Positions 46,637-58,875 of a DNA stretch of 64,000 nt are shown here, piece by piece (the first letter of the stretch is position 1; each line of letters opens with the position of its first letter). Source of the stretch: Ciborinia camelliae (Eukaryota > Ascomycota > Leotiomycetes > Helotiales > Sclerotiniaceae); the NCBI GenBank assembly GCA_025890175.1, contig JANPYM010000002.1, positions 1,103,976-1,167,975 of the forward strand. The letters are read 5' to 3'. The notes below the pieces were generated by a model. That model saw only the letters and a list, made by a program, of their open reading frames with translations, was not told where the DNA came from and searched no databases. A program made the position numbers and the translations under genes.

Positions 46637-49600
46637 TTTGATTGAACTTGTTTTAGATGAATGCAATTGATAGGCTTATCTGAGGTTGATGTGTGTCTGA
46701 ACAATGAATTTGCTTGGTTTGATGAGCATCAACTTCAGTCAAGTGGAAGTGGTCAATATATAATATTTGGGAACGGAGTTAAGAGAGATTCCGAAGCTTG
46801 ATCTGTTGTTCATCGATCTTCTGGCAAAAGAAAAGATGGCTTATCTCATGATGTTGCGGTTGCCTGCATCGATAGTTATGAGCTATGGTAGATGTGCTTT
46901 TATATCTGCGTCTGCAGGTAATAAAAACGGCAGCTGCAATTCGGTTCTGGATTGAATAGACTACCCGAGACTGGGAACACTCGCATTCTCCTTGGGCGCA
47001 GTCTTACGAGAGACAATGACAAAATCGAAAATTTTCCAGCAAGGCCTGATAAACTTCTTGAGCGACACTGGTTATCAACGGTGCTAGTGACGGAAAGTAA
47101 GTTAGATATCCGTGTTGATTCGCAGTCAGCAGACCGACTACATGCATTGGTTTTCTCTGGGAACTCTTCCGATCTCTGAACGCAGCAAATTGTCGGTCAG
47201 TGATGAGGATATATTGATAGGTCAATCTTACCTGGCCACAAACAAGAAATCTTCGCACCAGGTTATCAGATCGACAAGGCCGCATTTTCCGTCAACAAAT
47301 GATACCAAGAATGTATAGTACTTGGAAATTTATCCGCGCGAATTCCTTCCAGGTTTCCAAGTCGTGAGGGCTAGCTATTGACCAGGCATTAATGCTTCTC
47401 AGTCTCAATCCAATGATCTTGCAAACCCTGTACGAACCCGGGCAGCATGGTTCGAGGGTGTGTTCGGAAAATTCCAATAGTTGAAGAATTTTCTTTTGCT
47501 AAGGGACAGACCCTCCATGCAGCCTGCAAGTAGGCGCCAAGTTTGATCTTGTACCTCAAAATCTATCTCGCACCTAGTCACAGTTCAAGCCTTAGGGGTC
47601 ATCGCACAGATATAGATTATCGAATTCATCCCAGCATATTATGTTGATACTCCAAATCCCATCATCAACAATTCTGACCAGAGCGATTTTAATATAGCGA
47701 TATACTGTGCCTTCCAGCCAGTGGTTGCAATATTACAAAGCTACTCCCGGTTAGAACATGTACCTTTTGTGACAGATTATTTATGACGAAATGAATAATT
47801 GTTTTCCGACTGGTCAATTTTCAGTGTGTGTCCGATGATACACGTCAAAAATCCATCCAAGATGGCAGTTGCAGGCCTTTGATGTATATGTGGCTGGGTT
47901 TACCATATCTTCGGAATCGTTGATATGAACCATCAGGCACTGGTTGCAACAAAGATATCATTCCAATCGAGCGCGATTACGATCGAAAACCCATGACTCA
48001 AAACAAGAAAATTCTCCGAATCTCATAATGAGTTAAGATCGACAGGGACTTTGTTGGGTCTTTGACAAACCTTTTGATACCCTGAGACGGGGAAAGGTGC
48101 GTTGTGTAATGAGGATCTGTGTACCACATTATACGACACACCGAGTGGTTGGACGACATCCGGAGTTATTCTGTGAGAGCTGCGAAGATAGTTCTTGCTG
48201 TGGACATTGCCATGCATCCAACATGCAGATTCGAATTTAACCCGGCAAACCGGACCATTAAGAAGTGATTCGATACTCACGTTCTCAACCGTTATTGTTT
48301 GGGTTACATTCCTACTTTCCGAGTACAGTTCCACATACTAGTAGTATGTTGTGTGTATTATTGGCCCACACAGAAATTCCGAGCAACCTAAGCCAGCACA
48401 TCAAGGATGTCAACACATCAGGCACCTTTATGTCACAGCAAAAGTTCCGATGGATGCATCTACTTGGGTATATAGGTACATATTTTACTCCTCCACTTTT
48501 ATGTCGCTATCCATATTTTCAACGTCAAAGTCATCATTATGAGTACATTTATTATTTTCTGAATCTTCCGTGTCACAACATATTGTCTTCTATGCTTTTC
48601 ACTTAATTTGTTTATCGATATTGTAATCTCACTATCGTAACGCAACGCACTGTACAATACATGCAAAAGAGGCAAAGTTTCAGACCTAACTACCTAATAC
48701 CATAGATTTCCGCCACAGAACCAACTCACCCGAATCGCATGATATCCGAGTCGGGGTGACATACATGCGCGACGCTACATTTCATTTTCTTTTTTTGGAA
48801 AATATATTATTCTTTTCGGTGTAGATTTCTATCCCGATGACCTTAAATATATCGACAGACTCAATCCAGGTGACTCGATGATTTACTTCAGAATTGGCGA
48901 CGGACGAACCATTTGGTTGGGATTGCCATTGGTTTCAAGTTGTGGAACGTGGGAGGAGATGAAACAACATCAACTTATTCATTTCATCCCAACGCACGAT
49001 TCGAATGATCAACAATTGGCACATCACATCACAATCAAATTGAATGAGGAGATTACCAATTATCGATTTCCACATGGCAACTTTCAGTCAAACTCAGTTC
49101 ATCCATACGCCACATCAGCACAAACTTGCTTACTTCAGGATCGAGACTCAAGACCAAGACTCATATTCTCCTGATGCAATTCGAAGCATGTATTTCAAGC
49201 GAATGCGATAGTGTTCATCAACGTGCTACAATCGTGAGGTATGAGACATGCTAACATGATACAGAACATCAATCCCAATTCCAATCCAAATTCAAATCAG
49301 CATGTAGGGTGCTGCGGTTTTGATACACGCTGCGTTGCGTTGCACCGCAACTCAACTCACTGCTAGCGACTGCATGGCATGCAAATCGCACATCACACGG
49401 GTGATTTCGTATGCACCATCTCTTCTTTTTCCAAATGGCACATTTTGTGTCGATTTTCTTTTTGAATCGCGATGCATCTTACCCTGGTTCCTTATCTTGC
49501 TACGCGTAACACAAAGGTTGAGTGAGGTTGGGGTTGCGAGTGGGGGTCCATGTAACCAGAGTAGGAGGTTACGGCGCCAGAGAAAAACCTCGAGTCGTTG

Positions 49601-50504
49601 TGCCAGCGGTAGCGGCAGAGGCCTTGTCTTCTTTTTCCTTCTTTTTCTTCTTCTTCTTCGTCGGAACATTATTGGAAATACATGAAATGCATGAGATGTA
49701 TGAAATGGATGGATCGGTGCGATACTTGTTCATCACGAGATCTCCCCCCACCCTCCTTGGTGCGAGCCTGCGAGGAAGAGGGAACACAAAGGGGTGTTGA
49801 GTAATCATTTTGGGGGGAGGCATGCAATGGGGGTGCTTTCACACTTTGTGCGTTGTATGTTTTGTGCGTGAATCTTGGATCTATCGGTGTATATTCTGGA
49901 TGGTTTCATTCCTGGGGAATATCATGATATGGTGTGATTGAATCGATCATATGCATATGCATATGCCTATCATTTCATATCATTTGTGCTTATACAATTC
50001 CATTCATCCATCGATCTAAATTGCTATCTATCGACCCAAGCTATCCATCCAGATCATCTCTCCAATCCGAGCATGGAAAACGAAAATCCCTCAATTCTAA
50101 CGCCGCGTCTTGCTTGCTTTGTATGCACCTGAGACCTAAACCAAATCAAACCAGATGAAAATCGAAATCAAACCAGACCTTTCAAATGCTAATGGGGGTA
50201 TCCTATTCTTTCCTAGTCCGTTCATTCATCCATCCATCCATCCATCCATCCATCCATTCACCCATCTATCCCTCAATTTAATTTACCAAACATCGCTCGC
50301 TCGCTCGCTCGCTTTCAAACCACCTTGCTTTAGAAGATGAAAAATGCAACTCTTCGTAGATCACATCGCGCATCGGATCAGGTCCGAAATGTTGATCAGA
50401 CCAAAGAAAGAAATGGGAGACTGCCTACTCATACGTACATACGTACAAGCACGACCTAAAGCCCACGGTTCCATATTACAGCGTACATTATACATTACAT
50501 TAAC
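46637..50504. other. 3.9-kb gene-poor region
   Basis: No complete gene seen. One plus frame (48815-49174) reads DLKYIDRLNPGDSMIYFRIG followed by DGRTIWLGLPL and may be a relic exon. ATCC repeats (about 50226-50260) and a CGCT run (about 50295-50312) are present. Confidence 0.4.
50226..50315. repeat. Microsatellites (ATCC)n and (CGCT)n
   Basis: CATCCATCCATCCATC-type run followed about 35 bp later by TCGCTCGCTCGCTCGC. Confidence 0.9.
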
Positions 50505-53323
50505 TCAAGACAAGACCTTTTCGATCTTCACCAATAATAAGCCATTCGTGGAATTGCCCTTGACATCTTTCAAGGGGATCAACCGATATCCTTGTTGGAG
50601 GCGATCGAGTCTGATGCAAGCCCATGCGGCTAGCTCATCTTTCGAATAATTCGAATCTTCGACTTTGAATCTGTAAATGCGAGGGTTAGCAACATGACTT
50701 ACAGTTTGGATGTTGATTGATGGAGAGGGAAATGACTAGAGTAACATTGCATACACATGATGTAGATGTGGAAAGCAATAAGGAAATGATGAGAGATATG
50801 AAAGAGAAGAAATCAGGTGATGCCGATGATTGCATGCATAATCAGGGAGACCAAAGCTTAATGAAGTGGAAATGATGGGCATCAAGACACCCAAAATTTT
50901 AGTAGTGTGGTAGTCGAGAAACGTCGTGTGTTACATGAGATTAAGCAGCTAGGGACTGAAAATCGTCACTTGGAGGAACGGGGCTGAAAATTATGTGAAT
51001 GATTCGGTAGGATGAATGCTGCGGAACCCTACCCGAGCAGCCAAGCGTCGGAAAGAATGTTATACGACTGCACCCTTAAATTATTCTGCATCGATACTGC
51101 GAGCAATGCCAAGCCGGCGCCGGGCCGCTGCGCTGTCGAAGATTGAAGAAATAATAGATTTGCAAAATTTGATTACGTACCAGGCACTTGGGTGGACGTT
51201 TCAAGAACCTGAGCGGTGTGACATATTGCAGGCTTATGAATACCTAATAATCAAATAATGTAGATCTAGACCTTGTCTAGTGCTTTCGTGTGCAACTTTG
51301 GGAAATATATATAGAGAAATGTGGAAAAAAAAGTAGTGTAACATGTACTAACCTCACAAAGCTTAACTCCTCCACCACGTTCCTGATATACTCAAAGTGA
51401 AGGGTTTCGCCCTTGAAATCGGGATGACGACCTGATTTATAAGCCGTTTTGCGTTTGTGTTCACCCTCCTTTGCTTTGCCCCCATTTTCAATTGGTTGCC
51501 CGTTGAGCTCTTCTTGGCTTTCAACATGCAGCTCGCATTTGACGTATGGATGGAAACCCTTGTCCTCCGTCTCACCTGCAGGAAGGGGGATCTCTTGCCC
51601 GGCACATATGGAGATTTTGAGGTCAAGAGTCTTGTAAGGAATAGCTGCACAAATGTCGGATGTTGCATCCTCGCTGCGGTAGCCCGAGGGTTTCAGTATC
51701 CACCCTTGGGACCCAGCAAACATCCCTTCATTTAACATCATACCCTCATCCAATGTTTGCCAATTCAAGGCGACCATTTGTATACCCTTGCGCCAGCAAA
51801 CCGAAGGGTCAAGATTAGATGAGTCAAATCTAGAACCAGCTGGAAATGCTCTCATGAAATAATTGCGGTTATGACGGAACATCTGTTCTCGTTTCGATTC
51901 ATGAAGTTCCAAAATCACCTTTTCACCCACAGAAAAGATGTGAGAAGGTTTTGTGGCTGCTCTGGCATCAAAGGATACAAAGTGCTCGCTGTGAGTATAA
52001 ATTCCCAATTTACTGAGGTTATCGCATATCTTTGCCTTTTTCTTCGAACTTCCTCGATCATCCTCAGAACCAGACTGTCCAGAGTCCGCGTCCATCTTCG
52101 AGATTACTGGTACTAATGTGTTGGACGATATCTTCTTCTCCAATGTATTCGTATTTGCGGGAGATAATCCATTCGTAAGCTCATTCATGGCTTCTGGTGC
52201 ATCTTTCAACTCTGGAGCTTTCTTGACCTTGACCAGAATTTTGTGGAGAAGCTCGTCAAGTCTGGGTACCCTTTCTTCTGGATTACAAGTTTCGAATGGA
52301 GATTCAAGTAAGAGACCTTCCCATTCTTCCTTCATGATATCAACCATCACTTCTTGTTGTTCGTGATCTGCATGGACTTCCAGACTGACTATTATCGGAA
52401 GTGGATTTGTAGTGAATGCATGTTCTCGGATCGTTTTGCAAACGGCTCTGAATCCGACAGGTGCTGTCAATGTCCAACCATGTAAAACCAAGGGTTCTCC
52501 AAGCATCGATGATCGTATTGAGGCCGGTCGCCCGCCATGCTCATCCTCATCCACAACCTTAAGTTTATCCCCTGAACTTTTCTTTGAAACCTTTTGTTTG
52601 GCGGTCTCAATTTTCTCCTTGGCACTCTCGAATTTCTCCTCGACCGTCAATATAGCAGCGGCAGCTCTGCTGGAAAGTGTACTTCCGGTCCCTGAAGCAT
52701 GTCGGTTGTGGCCTTGTTTATTCGAAAATGTTGATTTGTCATCCCTCTCTGCTGGTTCTCCATTATGTACATCAATTTCAATACATCGACAATTCTCTGT
52801 GAGAGCCTATAGGTGATTAGCTAGGAACCAGAATCCAGATCAAGATCAGACCCACTATCTTGTATGCTTCCGTAGAACTCCTCGATGATAACTGATTTCC
52901 TTGAAGATATGTATTATGACTGCTACTGATATAATAGTTGGTGATTGGCTTTGAATGGTCTAGCTCCGGGATGCGCTTCATAACCTCTAATGAATGGCTA
53001 TAGTACACAGACTCGAGAAATTCTTCAAATTTGTATAAATCTTTATTCAGTTTGATTGTATGTCCCTGGACATCTGCCAACCATGATTCGAACTGGTCTC
53101 TTCTTAGGCATGACTCGGGACCTCGTAACTCATCGAAAACATTCTGTAAATATTCTTGAAATTTGTGTGAAAGATATGTTTGTCTTGGGGGGTCTCCTGC
53201 TGTGGTATTGTTGAGAGGCTGAAGGTGCACAACCTGTCCAGGCGTAACCATCGTAGACATAGCGACAAGTTTGTGAAGAGAGAACTGCTTGCCGGAAGGG
53301 GTGAGAAGAGGCATGGTAGACAT
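50505..53323 (-). CDS. PLC1: Phosphoinositide-specific phospholipase C
   Basis: Calcium-dependent enzyme cleaving PIP2 into IP3 and diacylglycerol. Exons are complement(52856..53323), complement(51353..52806) and complement(50505..50670), 695 residues. An EF-hand-like region (about 45-105) precedes the X domain, which has SSSHNTYL with catalytic His136, CRCIEIDVHNGEP (calcium ligands Glu166/Asp168) and SLEVH with the second catalytic His301. A charged insertion (about 177-250, VEEKFESAKEKIETAKQK) splits the X domain. The Y domain has LSKLGIYTHSEHFVSFDAR, then FPAGSRFDSSNLDP and CWRKGIQMVALNWQTLDEGM. A C2 domain ends the protein; its last strands (FKVEDSNYSKDELAAWACIR, then LDRLQQGYRLIPLKDVKG) lie beyond a 682-nt intron and the junction FVRFKVED fits exactly. 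No PH domain is seen. Confidence 0.92.
51016..51258 (+). CDS. Possible nested ORF inside PLC1 intron 2, antisense
   Basis: ATG-started frame of 80 codons on the strand opposite PLC1, entirely within its long intron. It reads basic (NPTRAAKRRKECY) then a helical stretch (ALSKIEEIIDLQNLITYQAL, then GWTFQEPERCDILQAYEYL). The amino-acid make-up is protein-like, but no family is recognised and chance cannot be excluded. Confidence 0.25.
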   Translation: MLRNPTRAAKRRKECYTTAPLNYSASILRAMPSRRRAAALSKIEEIIDLQNLITYQALGWTFQEPERCDILQAYEYLIIK

Positions 53324-53564
53324 CCTATTATGAAGAAAAGTAGATCAGCAAGTGAATCCATGAATCATGATGCATGATGCAATAAATTGGAACCACAAAT
53401 GAATGCAAGACATTGGGTCCATCATCTAAGTTTCTTGGGTTTTCTTGGTCCATTTCCAAACCATCCCGCCAAAACTACGGCCTTGAACTCTTGAGTCTTG
53501 ACATGTTTCAATCCTAATAAATAGCTGTAGGCCTACCCTGTTGGTGGGGTGGAAAGGAAAGGAA

Positions 53565-53607
53565 AGGATAAGATAGGATAGGATAGGATAGGATAGGATA
53601 GGATAGG
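53565..53607. repeat. Pentanucleotide array (GGATA)n
   Basis: About seven copies of GATAG preceded by GGAAA-type units. Confidence 0.9.
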
Positions 53608-53740
53608 TGCTGTAATCAAACAAGGTGAAGAATAACTTACCTTCGGAGCTTCCTTTTTAGAAAAGAAACCATCTCTCCTCCTTACTACGATAAATCCATA
53701 AATCCGAGAGATTATTAGTTGAATAGGTACTACATGAGTA

Positions 53741-53788
53741 TAAGTGTACGACTGTACTATATCATAAGTGTACGACTGTACTATATCA
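53741..53788. repeat. Tandem duplication, 24 bp x 2
   Basis: Two perfect copies of a 24-mer starting TAAGTGTACGACTGTACTAT. Confidence 0.95.
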
Positions 53789-54680
53789 TAAGTGAGTGTA
53801 TGATGTAGGTAGGTAGGTATGATGTAGGATGAATGATGAATGATGAATGATGTGGAAATCAGGAAAGAATTGTTTGATCATGGATTGCAAGGGAGGGCTA
53901 ATGCGAGGCTCATTCAGCTGCTTGCTGGTTCGCAGGTAGATGGATGGAGGTGGTAGGTGGAAGGACTATGATTTGGTTGCTATTCTTAAGTGCTGACGGG
54001 CGAGTGGGTACCAAAATGTTGATGGTAGGTAGGCTTAGGCTGGTACATGATATGATATCAAAATATGGATGGTACTGTGCACCCAAAAATGAGACAAGAG
54101 ACAACATTGAAGAGACAAGAGTTGAGAGTAGTGAGTCAGGCAGAACTCAACATTGAGAAGATGGAGAGAATCCATTCCAGGTGATCAAAGGGAGATGTAG
54201 GTAAATTGATGGATAATCTAATTTAATACCTATGAATAGATATAGATGTAAGTGTATCTATTTAGGTACCTACCTAGGTATTATTTGGAGAATGGTTTAA
54301 TCAAGTATCTCAGTTTATAAATGTTTATTCTTATTTTTATTTTTATTTTTATTTAAAACTCTTTGATATGGTATAAGAGATCTATTGTTAAAAGTTATCT
54401 ACTAGGTATGTACCTAATCCCTGGCCGGTACCTTTTTCACCAGTTGTTACTTGGCTATCAGTATCTCTAATAATAGCCACATGTCATTGCTAAACCATGA
54501 ATCCTAGGCCTATATAATGACATTTTATTGGTGCTGGATGGCTCCCTCCTGAACCCTTTGTTCTAACAAGCTTTTTGAGGGTTTGCTTGATTTTCTGACT
54601 TTCTTTGAGCTTGACCCTTAATTCCAATATTCCATATTTCACATCTACTAGTACAGTATCCATCCGTCCATCTACCTATA

Positions 54681-54812
54681 GTATCTATCCATCTATCCAT
54701 CTATCCATCTATCCATCTATCCATCTATCCATCTATCCATCTATCCATCTATCCATCTATCCATCCATCCCTCCATCTACCTATCTATCCATCTATCCAT
54801 CCATCCATCTAT
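54681..54812. repeat. Octanucleotide microsatellite (CCATCTAT)n
   Basis: Long run of CCATCTAT, becoming irregular toward 54812. It produces a spurious Ser-Ile-Tyr-Pro repeat frame. Confidence 0.95.
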
Positions 54813-54910
54813 TCAACAACATTCAATATCATCACATTATTGCCTCATGATTTCATTTTAAAGTTCTTCCCCTACAGACTCACAACCAACACATCACATC
54901 TAAGACAATC

Positions 54911-55343
54911 ATGATGTCAATTTCAAACCCTCAAATGGAGGAAGTTCGTTCTTGGGGATTCTCAACTGTGTTTACTTGGTCAGATCCTCCGTGAGTAACC
55001 TTGAAAAGACCCCTCGACACAGCTAGGTGGTAGCTGGGAGGTACAGCTAGCTACACAGCCCCAACGACCCATTACTCCACAAGACTCCATACCCCATAAC
55101 AAGGCTGAGCGTGAGCTGATCGTATCCTTGCCTCACTCAAGAAATGCTCATTACAAGCCACATTCCCATGATGGTTTAACCACACATCTCATCACAAAAG
55201 GTCAACTCACCATTACCTATCCGGAAGAAAAGGATGCTCCAAAGATGACTTATGGTGTTGGTGATAGAATTGATGTTGATGCCGGTAGGGTTCATGAGGT
55301 ATGGATGGGTCCTGAAGGTTGTACATATGTCATTGGAGAGTGA
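54911..55343 (+). CDS. Small cupin-domain protein
   Basis: Single-domain cupin of 93 residues, exons 54911..54990 and 55142..55343. The 151-nt intron (GTGAGT to AAG) is longer than most here. The junction reads [25 protein letters not shown], giving the metal-binding His cluster (HYKPHSHD) of cupin motif 1. [29 protein letters not shown] supplies motif 2 with the last metal His. Two ATGs are adjacent (54911 and 54914); the first is used. The substrate is unknown; small cupins of this kind occur as isomerases or dioxygenase-like proteins. Confidence 0.85.
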
Positions 55344-56382
55344 ATGAGTGCCACGTTTGGGCCTCACACATATACATGGTACAAATGTCCTCAAATACTT
55401 CAACACGTTATTGATACCTAAGTACCCAGGTAAGATGAGATGGCAAGATGAATCGTGATGCGATGTTTGAGGTGGGCTTATTGAAATCAATCAATGAGCA
55501 TAGATATCGGACGAGACTCGGTGAGGGATACAAAATCATCAAAGTATATGTACAGCATCACCTGTTTAAATTCAGGTGAGAACCTATGCTTGTATCAACA
55601 CATGGCCGCGACATATGAAAAGACTGTTGATTCAGCAATAAGAAATGTCCACATTTCACTTTTCTTCTTTTTGCATATTCTTCCTACTTACTTTTTTTTT
55701 TGGTTTACTGGAATATGTTGCAATTACCTACCTACTTTCCTTCATTTGCTCTATATTTTATATTTATACAAAATTATCAAACTGATTGATTATTCGATTA
55801 ATTTTTCGTGCCTTTCGCTTTTTTCTCTTTGGTTCCTGCCTACCCGCCTGAGCCTACCAGCCTACAGACAGACATTCGAACAAATTTACCCTGGATTATG
55901 TAGATAGGTAGATAGGTAGATAGGTGTTGTTTTATACCTTCGCAAGTACTGAAGATTGCATAGGTACTTTGTTTTTCATGATAGATCTGAGAGAGAAGCT
56001 CCTTCCATTCTTTTTCAATGTTCAGTACCTAGGTAGTCATCCTATATTGCAGTTGCTGTGGTTGGCAAGCGCCTCCTCCTGGGAAATGCGTTCACCACAG
56101 AATGATATCCATTCCTTCCTCCAAAAGAGCATCCATCTACTATGACAGGAACAACTGCCAATTAGTACACCATATATCTCAAATCACTTCTTTCATCCAT
56201 CACTTTTCTTCTTCAAAACATAACTTTTTTTCATCTTCGATACCATTCATTACTGCTACGATCATTACTACGAGTACTATCAACTTCATGGGTTGATTGT
56301 AAGAATGTCTTTGGTTAAATTCATAATCCATCAGTTTTCTTTCCTGGACATAAACCTTTCATCTTCTCTTCAACATCATTCA
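55344..56382. other. Intergenic
   Basis: AT-rich, T-rich tracts and TAGGTAGA repeats near 55900-55925. The 137-codon frame at 55494-55907 is Phe/Leu-rich from AT bias and not accepted. Confidence 0.45.
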
Positions 56383-56601
56383 ATGATTTGGGATTTTGTC
56401 AAACTCACTTGTGGTCTTTGCGTTCTAATATCATTTGTTTACTTTCTAGTACGTTGCGGTGAATACGCCATCTTTCCGTCGAGAAGAGCGGTTCAGAAAG
56501 AAAGCGAAGCTCAGGAAGAAAGCGTACCCCGGAAAAGAAGAGGAGCTAAGTCTGCAACGAGAGCAGCAAGAGTTCAGCAAAGAAAAATTAACAAATTGTA
56601 A
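56383..56601 (+). CDS. Possible small membrane-anchored basic protein
   Basis: ATG-started frame of 72 residues: one hydrophobic segment (FVKLTCGLCVLISFVYFLV) near the N-terminus, then a Lys/Arg/Glu-rich tail (RRAVQKESEAQEESVPRKRR). Downstream to about 56980 further charged frames (KATEMGKED-like and GKQQRWEKKTSRASRTGAWR) suggest that more exons may follow, but I could not settle a splice pattern. Family unknown; weak call. Confidence 0.3.
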   Translation: MIWDFVKLTCGLCVLISFVYFLVRCGEYAIFPSRRAVQKESEAQEESVPRKRRGAKSATRAARVQQRKINKL

Positions 56602-56659
56602 AGGAATGATTTGGTTTTGGATCATTTGGGCTCTTTGCTTGGCAATAGTACTTTACTCT

Positions 56660-56701
56660 CCGCTAGCACTCTATATCTATCCGCTAGCACTCTATATTTC
56701 A
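56660..56701. repeat. Tandem repeat, 21 bp x 2
   Basis: Two near-identical copies beginning CCGCTAGCACTCTATAT. Confidence 0.9.
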
Positions 56702-57892
56702 TTTTTGCTATCCTAGCACTTTCGTTTCTTTGTTATGCTATATTCAATCATTACGATCTATCCCTTCGGTACGGTCAATATACCTTCGCCCAGGAAAGCA
56801 ACAGAGATGGGAAAAGAAGACTAGCAGGGCATCACGGACCGGAGCATGGAGAAGATACAGAAGGCAAACGAAGAAACACTTTTGCGGACTTTTAAGAATG
56901 TTGAAGAGCGGAAGTTGGCAAGGACACTCGGATGATCCGACTCCAACTGAACCCACCCCGAACGAAGCCATCCAAGAATAAGTAGAAGCCGAACCCAGCG
57001 CAGTACCTCGTATATTTTGGTTTACCTCTTCCTCTCACGAAATTGGTCAATAAATCGGCTCCAAAGATTATTTCTCGTCCTCTCCCGAACAGCCTTCGCA
57101 TTCCAAAACCCCAAAAGGGAGATTCCCGCACACCTCATTTGACTCTCGTTAAGAAACCCGCCCGACAAGTAGCGAGAAGTCCTTGAAGCAATTCCCCGAG
57201 CTAAAGAGGAATTTATTTGTGGATCAGCGTTTGCTTTATTTTCACATGGGAAGATATGAAGTGTTTGGGGGAGGGGGGGTGCTAGGAAACGGATGCATGA
57301 TGAACAGCCAGCGGATTCTATGTCTTAATGTTTTTGTTCCATACTTCATGAAAGTAATGGATAGCGAGTATTCAGTATCAATTCATTGACCTCTTACCAA
57401 GTGCATGTTGCTGTAATGCAGAACCAGAACGAGTTGTGAATGAAGCAAGGTATTGAATACAAAAGTACCAGGACTAAGTACATGTGGGATTTCTAGTAGA
57501 CAACTTACTGTACCTATTGAAGTGACTACTAGCTTAGCTACTCGCTAAACAGTCTGTATTCCACATACTTGCACAAGTTTACAAGTAATCCTCTCCGGAA
57601 AATTTCATCATCAGTCGGGTTTCTTTGGTTGCGATTAGGAGGACTCGATTTTTGATATTTGATATTACTATTACTATACTATATACTATTAGGTATTATA
57701 TGATCTCATGATATTGAATCGTAGAAAATCAATGAGGACCTAGCTTCCCGGTTTGCGAATCTATCCTGAATTGAATGTATTGGATTGGATTGGATGAATC
57801 TGCAGGTGGTCCTTGTTGTTTTCTGGAATTTTGAAAGGGGGTTGAAGGTTGAAGGTTGGAGTTTTTTGGATGCCCAGGTGGGTAGATAGTGA

Positions 57893-57920
57893 GGTAGGGT
57901 AGGGTAGGGTAGGGTAGGGT
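57893..57920. repeat. Pentamer array (AGGGT)n
   Basis: About five to six copies of AGGGT. The unit lacks the second T of the TTAGGG fungal telomere repeat. Confidence 0.9.
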
Positions 57921-58053
57921 ATGGTAAGTAAGTGTAAAGTGATGCTTCCGGGGGGTGGCAGTGATATGGGGGACGGTTTGATAAAGTGAATATTAGAAAA
58001 AGGGTTGGGATTTAGGTATACTGATGCTGATACTAACTAGATGCCCTTCCTAA

Positions 58054-58117
58054 CCTCCTGCTCTCCTAGCCTCCTGCTCTGCTAGCCTCCTGCTCTCCTA
58101 GCCTCCTGCTCTCCTAT
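58054..58117. repeat. Minisatellite, 16 bp x 4
   Basis: Four copies of CCTCCTGCTCTCCTAG, with single substitutions in copies 2 and 4. Confidence 0.95.
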
Positions 58118-58875
58118 CTTCCTACCCTCGTACTACCCTTTTCGAACCGAACCGAATCGTTTGCTCCAATGATCGATTCATTCAGGGTTGTTTGTATCAG
58201 GAGCTTTCGGGGGGAGGGACGATCCAAAAGCATAATGAAGCTCCCCGTTCCTTCTTCATGCTCTTTCTTATTTATCCCTTGAAAGTTTAACCTTTCTTCT
58301 CCTTCTCCCCGAAGGCTATAGGTAGGTAGGTACTGTTACATACATACATACAACCCGCATCGATCCGATTCGGTTGAAGCACACTAGGGAGAGTGTCGTT
58401 TTGTCACTTACCCTTACCAACAGTAATAATATACTACCTACCCTGAGTGAGGTATGTATGTAGGTAATGAAGGATGAATTTTTTGATATTTAATGAAGTT
58501 GGCTGGTTGGTTGCGGAAAGAATCTCACCTTACTTAATATGCATATGAACAGCATGTCTAATAAATATCGAATAAATGAGATATACTCTTTCTGTAAAAT
58601 GATATTATTTGAGGTAAGAATTGCCAAAAATGCTGATATAGGTACCAGGTAATTAACATCATTGATGGATGGATGGATGAATGGTTCGTGATATCTATCA
58701 AGCAAGCTTATTGTCCCCGTACATTTTTAAAATGTGGGGTATTTTCTTGTGCCACTCTTGGCCACCCTGCCTATCTATAAGAGAGAAAAAATATCTCACT
58801 CCTTCAATTTCCTGATTGTACTTTTGCATCGAGCAAAGAGAACCAAAAAAAAAAATCAAAAATAAGTCATTGGAT

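Larger units (their letters stand above)
53324..54910. other. Intergenic, divergent PLC1 / cupin, repeat-rich
   Basis: Carries a pentamer array (53565-53607), a 24-bp tandem duplication (53741-53788), TACCTACCTAGGTA tracts near 54265, and the octamer microsatellite (54681-54812). No gene seen. Confidence 0.5.
56602..58875. other. Gene-poor region with minisatellites
   Basis: No supported gene. Includes a 21-bp x 2 repeat (56660-56701), a TAGGG array (57893-57920), a 16-bp x 4 repeat (58054-58117) and TACATACA/TAGGTAGG tracts near 58320-58350. Confidence 0.45.

Noticed and set aside
49352..49669. Arg/Lys-rich minus frame
   Set aside because: It derives from a TTC/CTT-rich tract on the other strand; no start context or similarity.
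54605..54850. Frame of Ser-Ile-Tyr-Pro repeats
   Set aside because: It is entirely the translation of the CCATCTAT microsatellite.
55494..55907. 137-codon plus frame rich in Phe, Leu and Tyr
   Set aside because: Composition follows local AT/T bias; no family similarity and no splice support.
57893..57920. Telomere-like TAGGG repeats
   Set aside because: The unit is five bases, not the TTAGGG hexamer, and lies in internal unique DNA.
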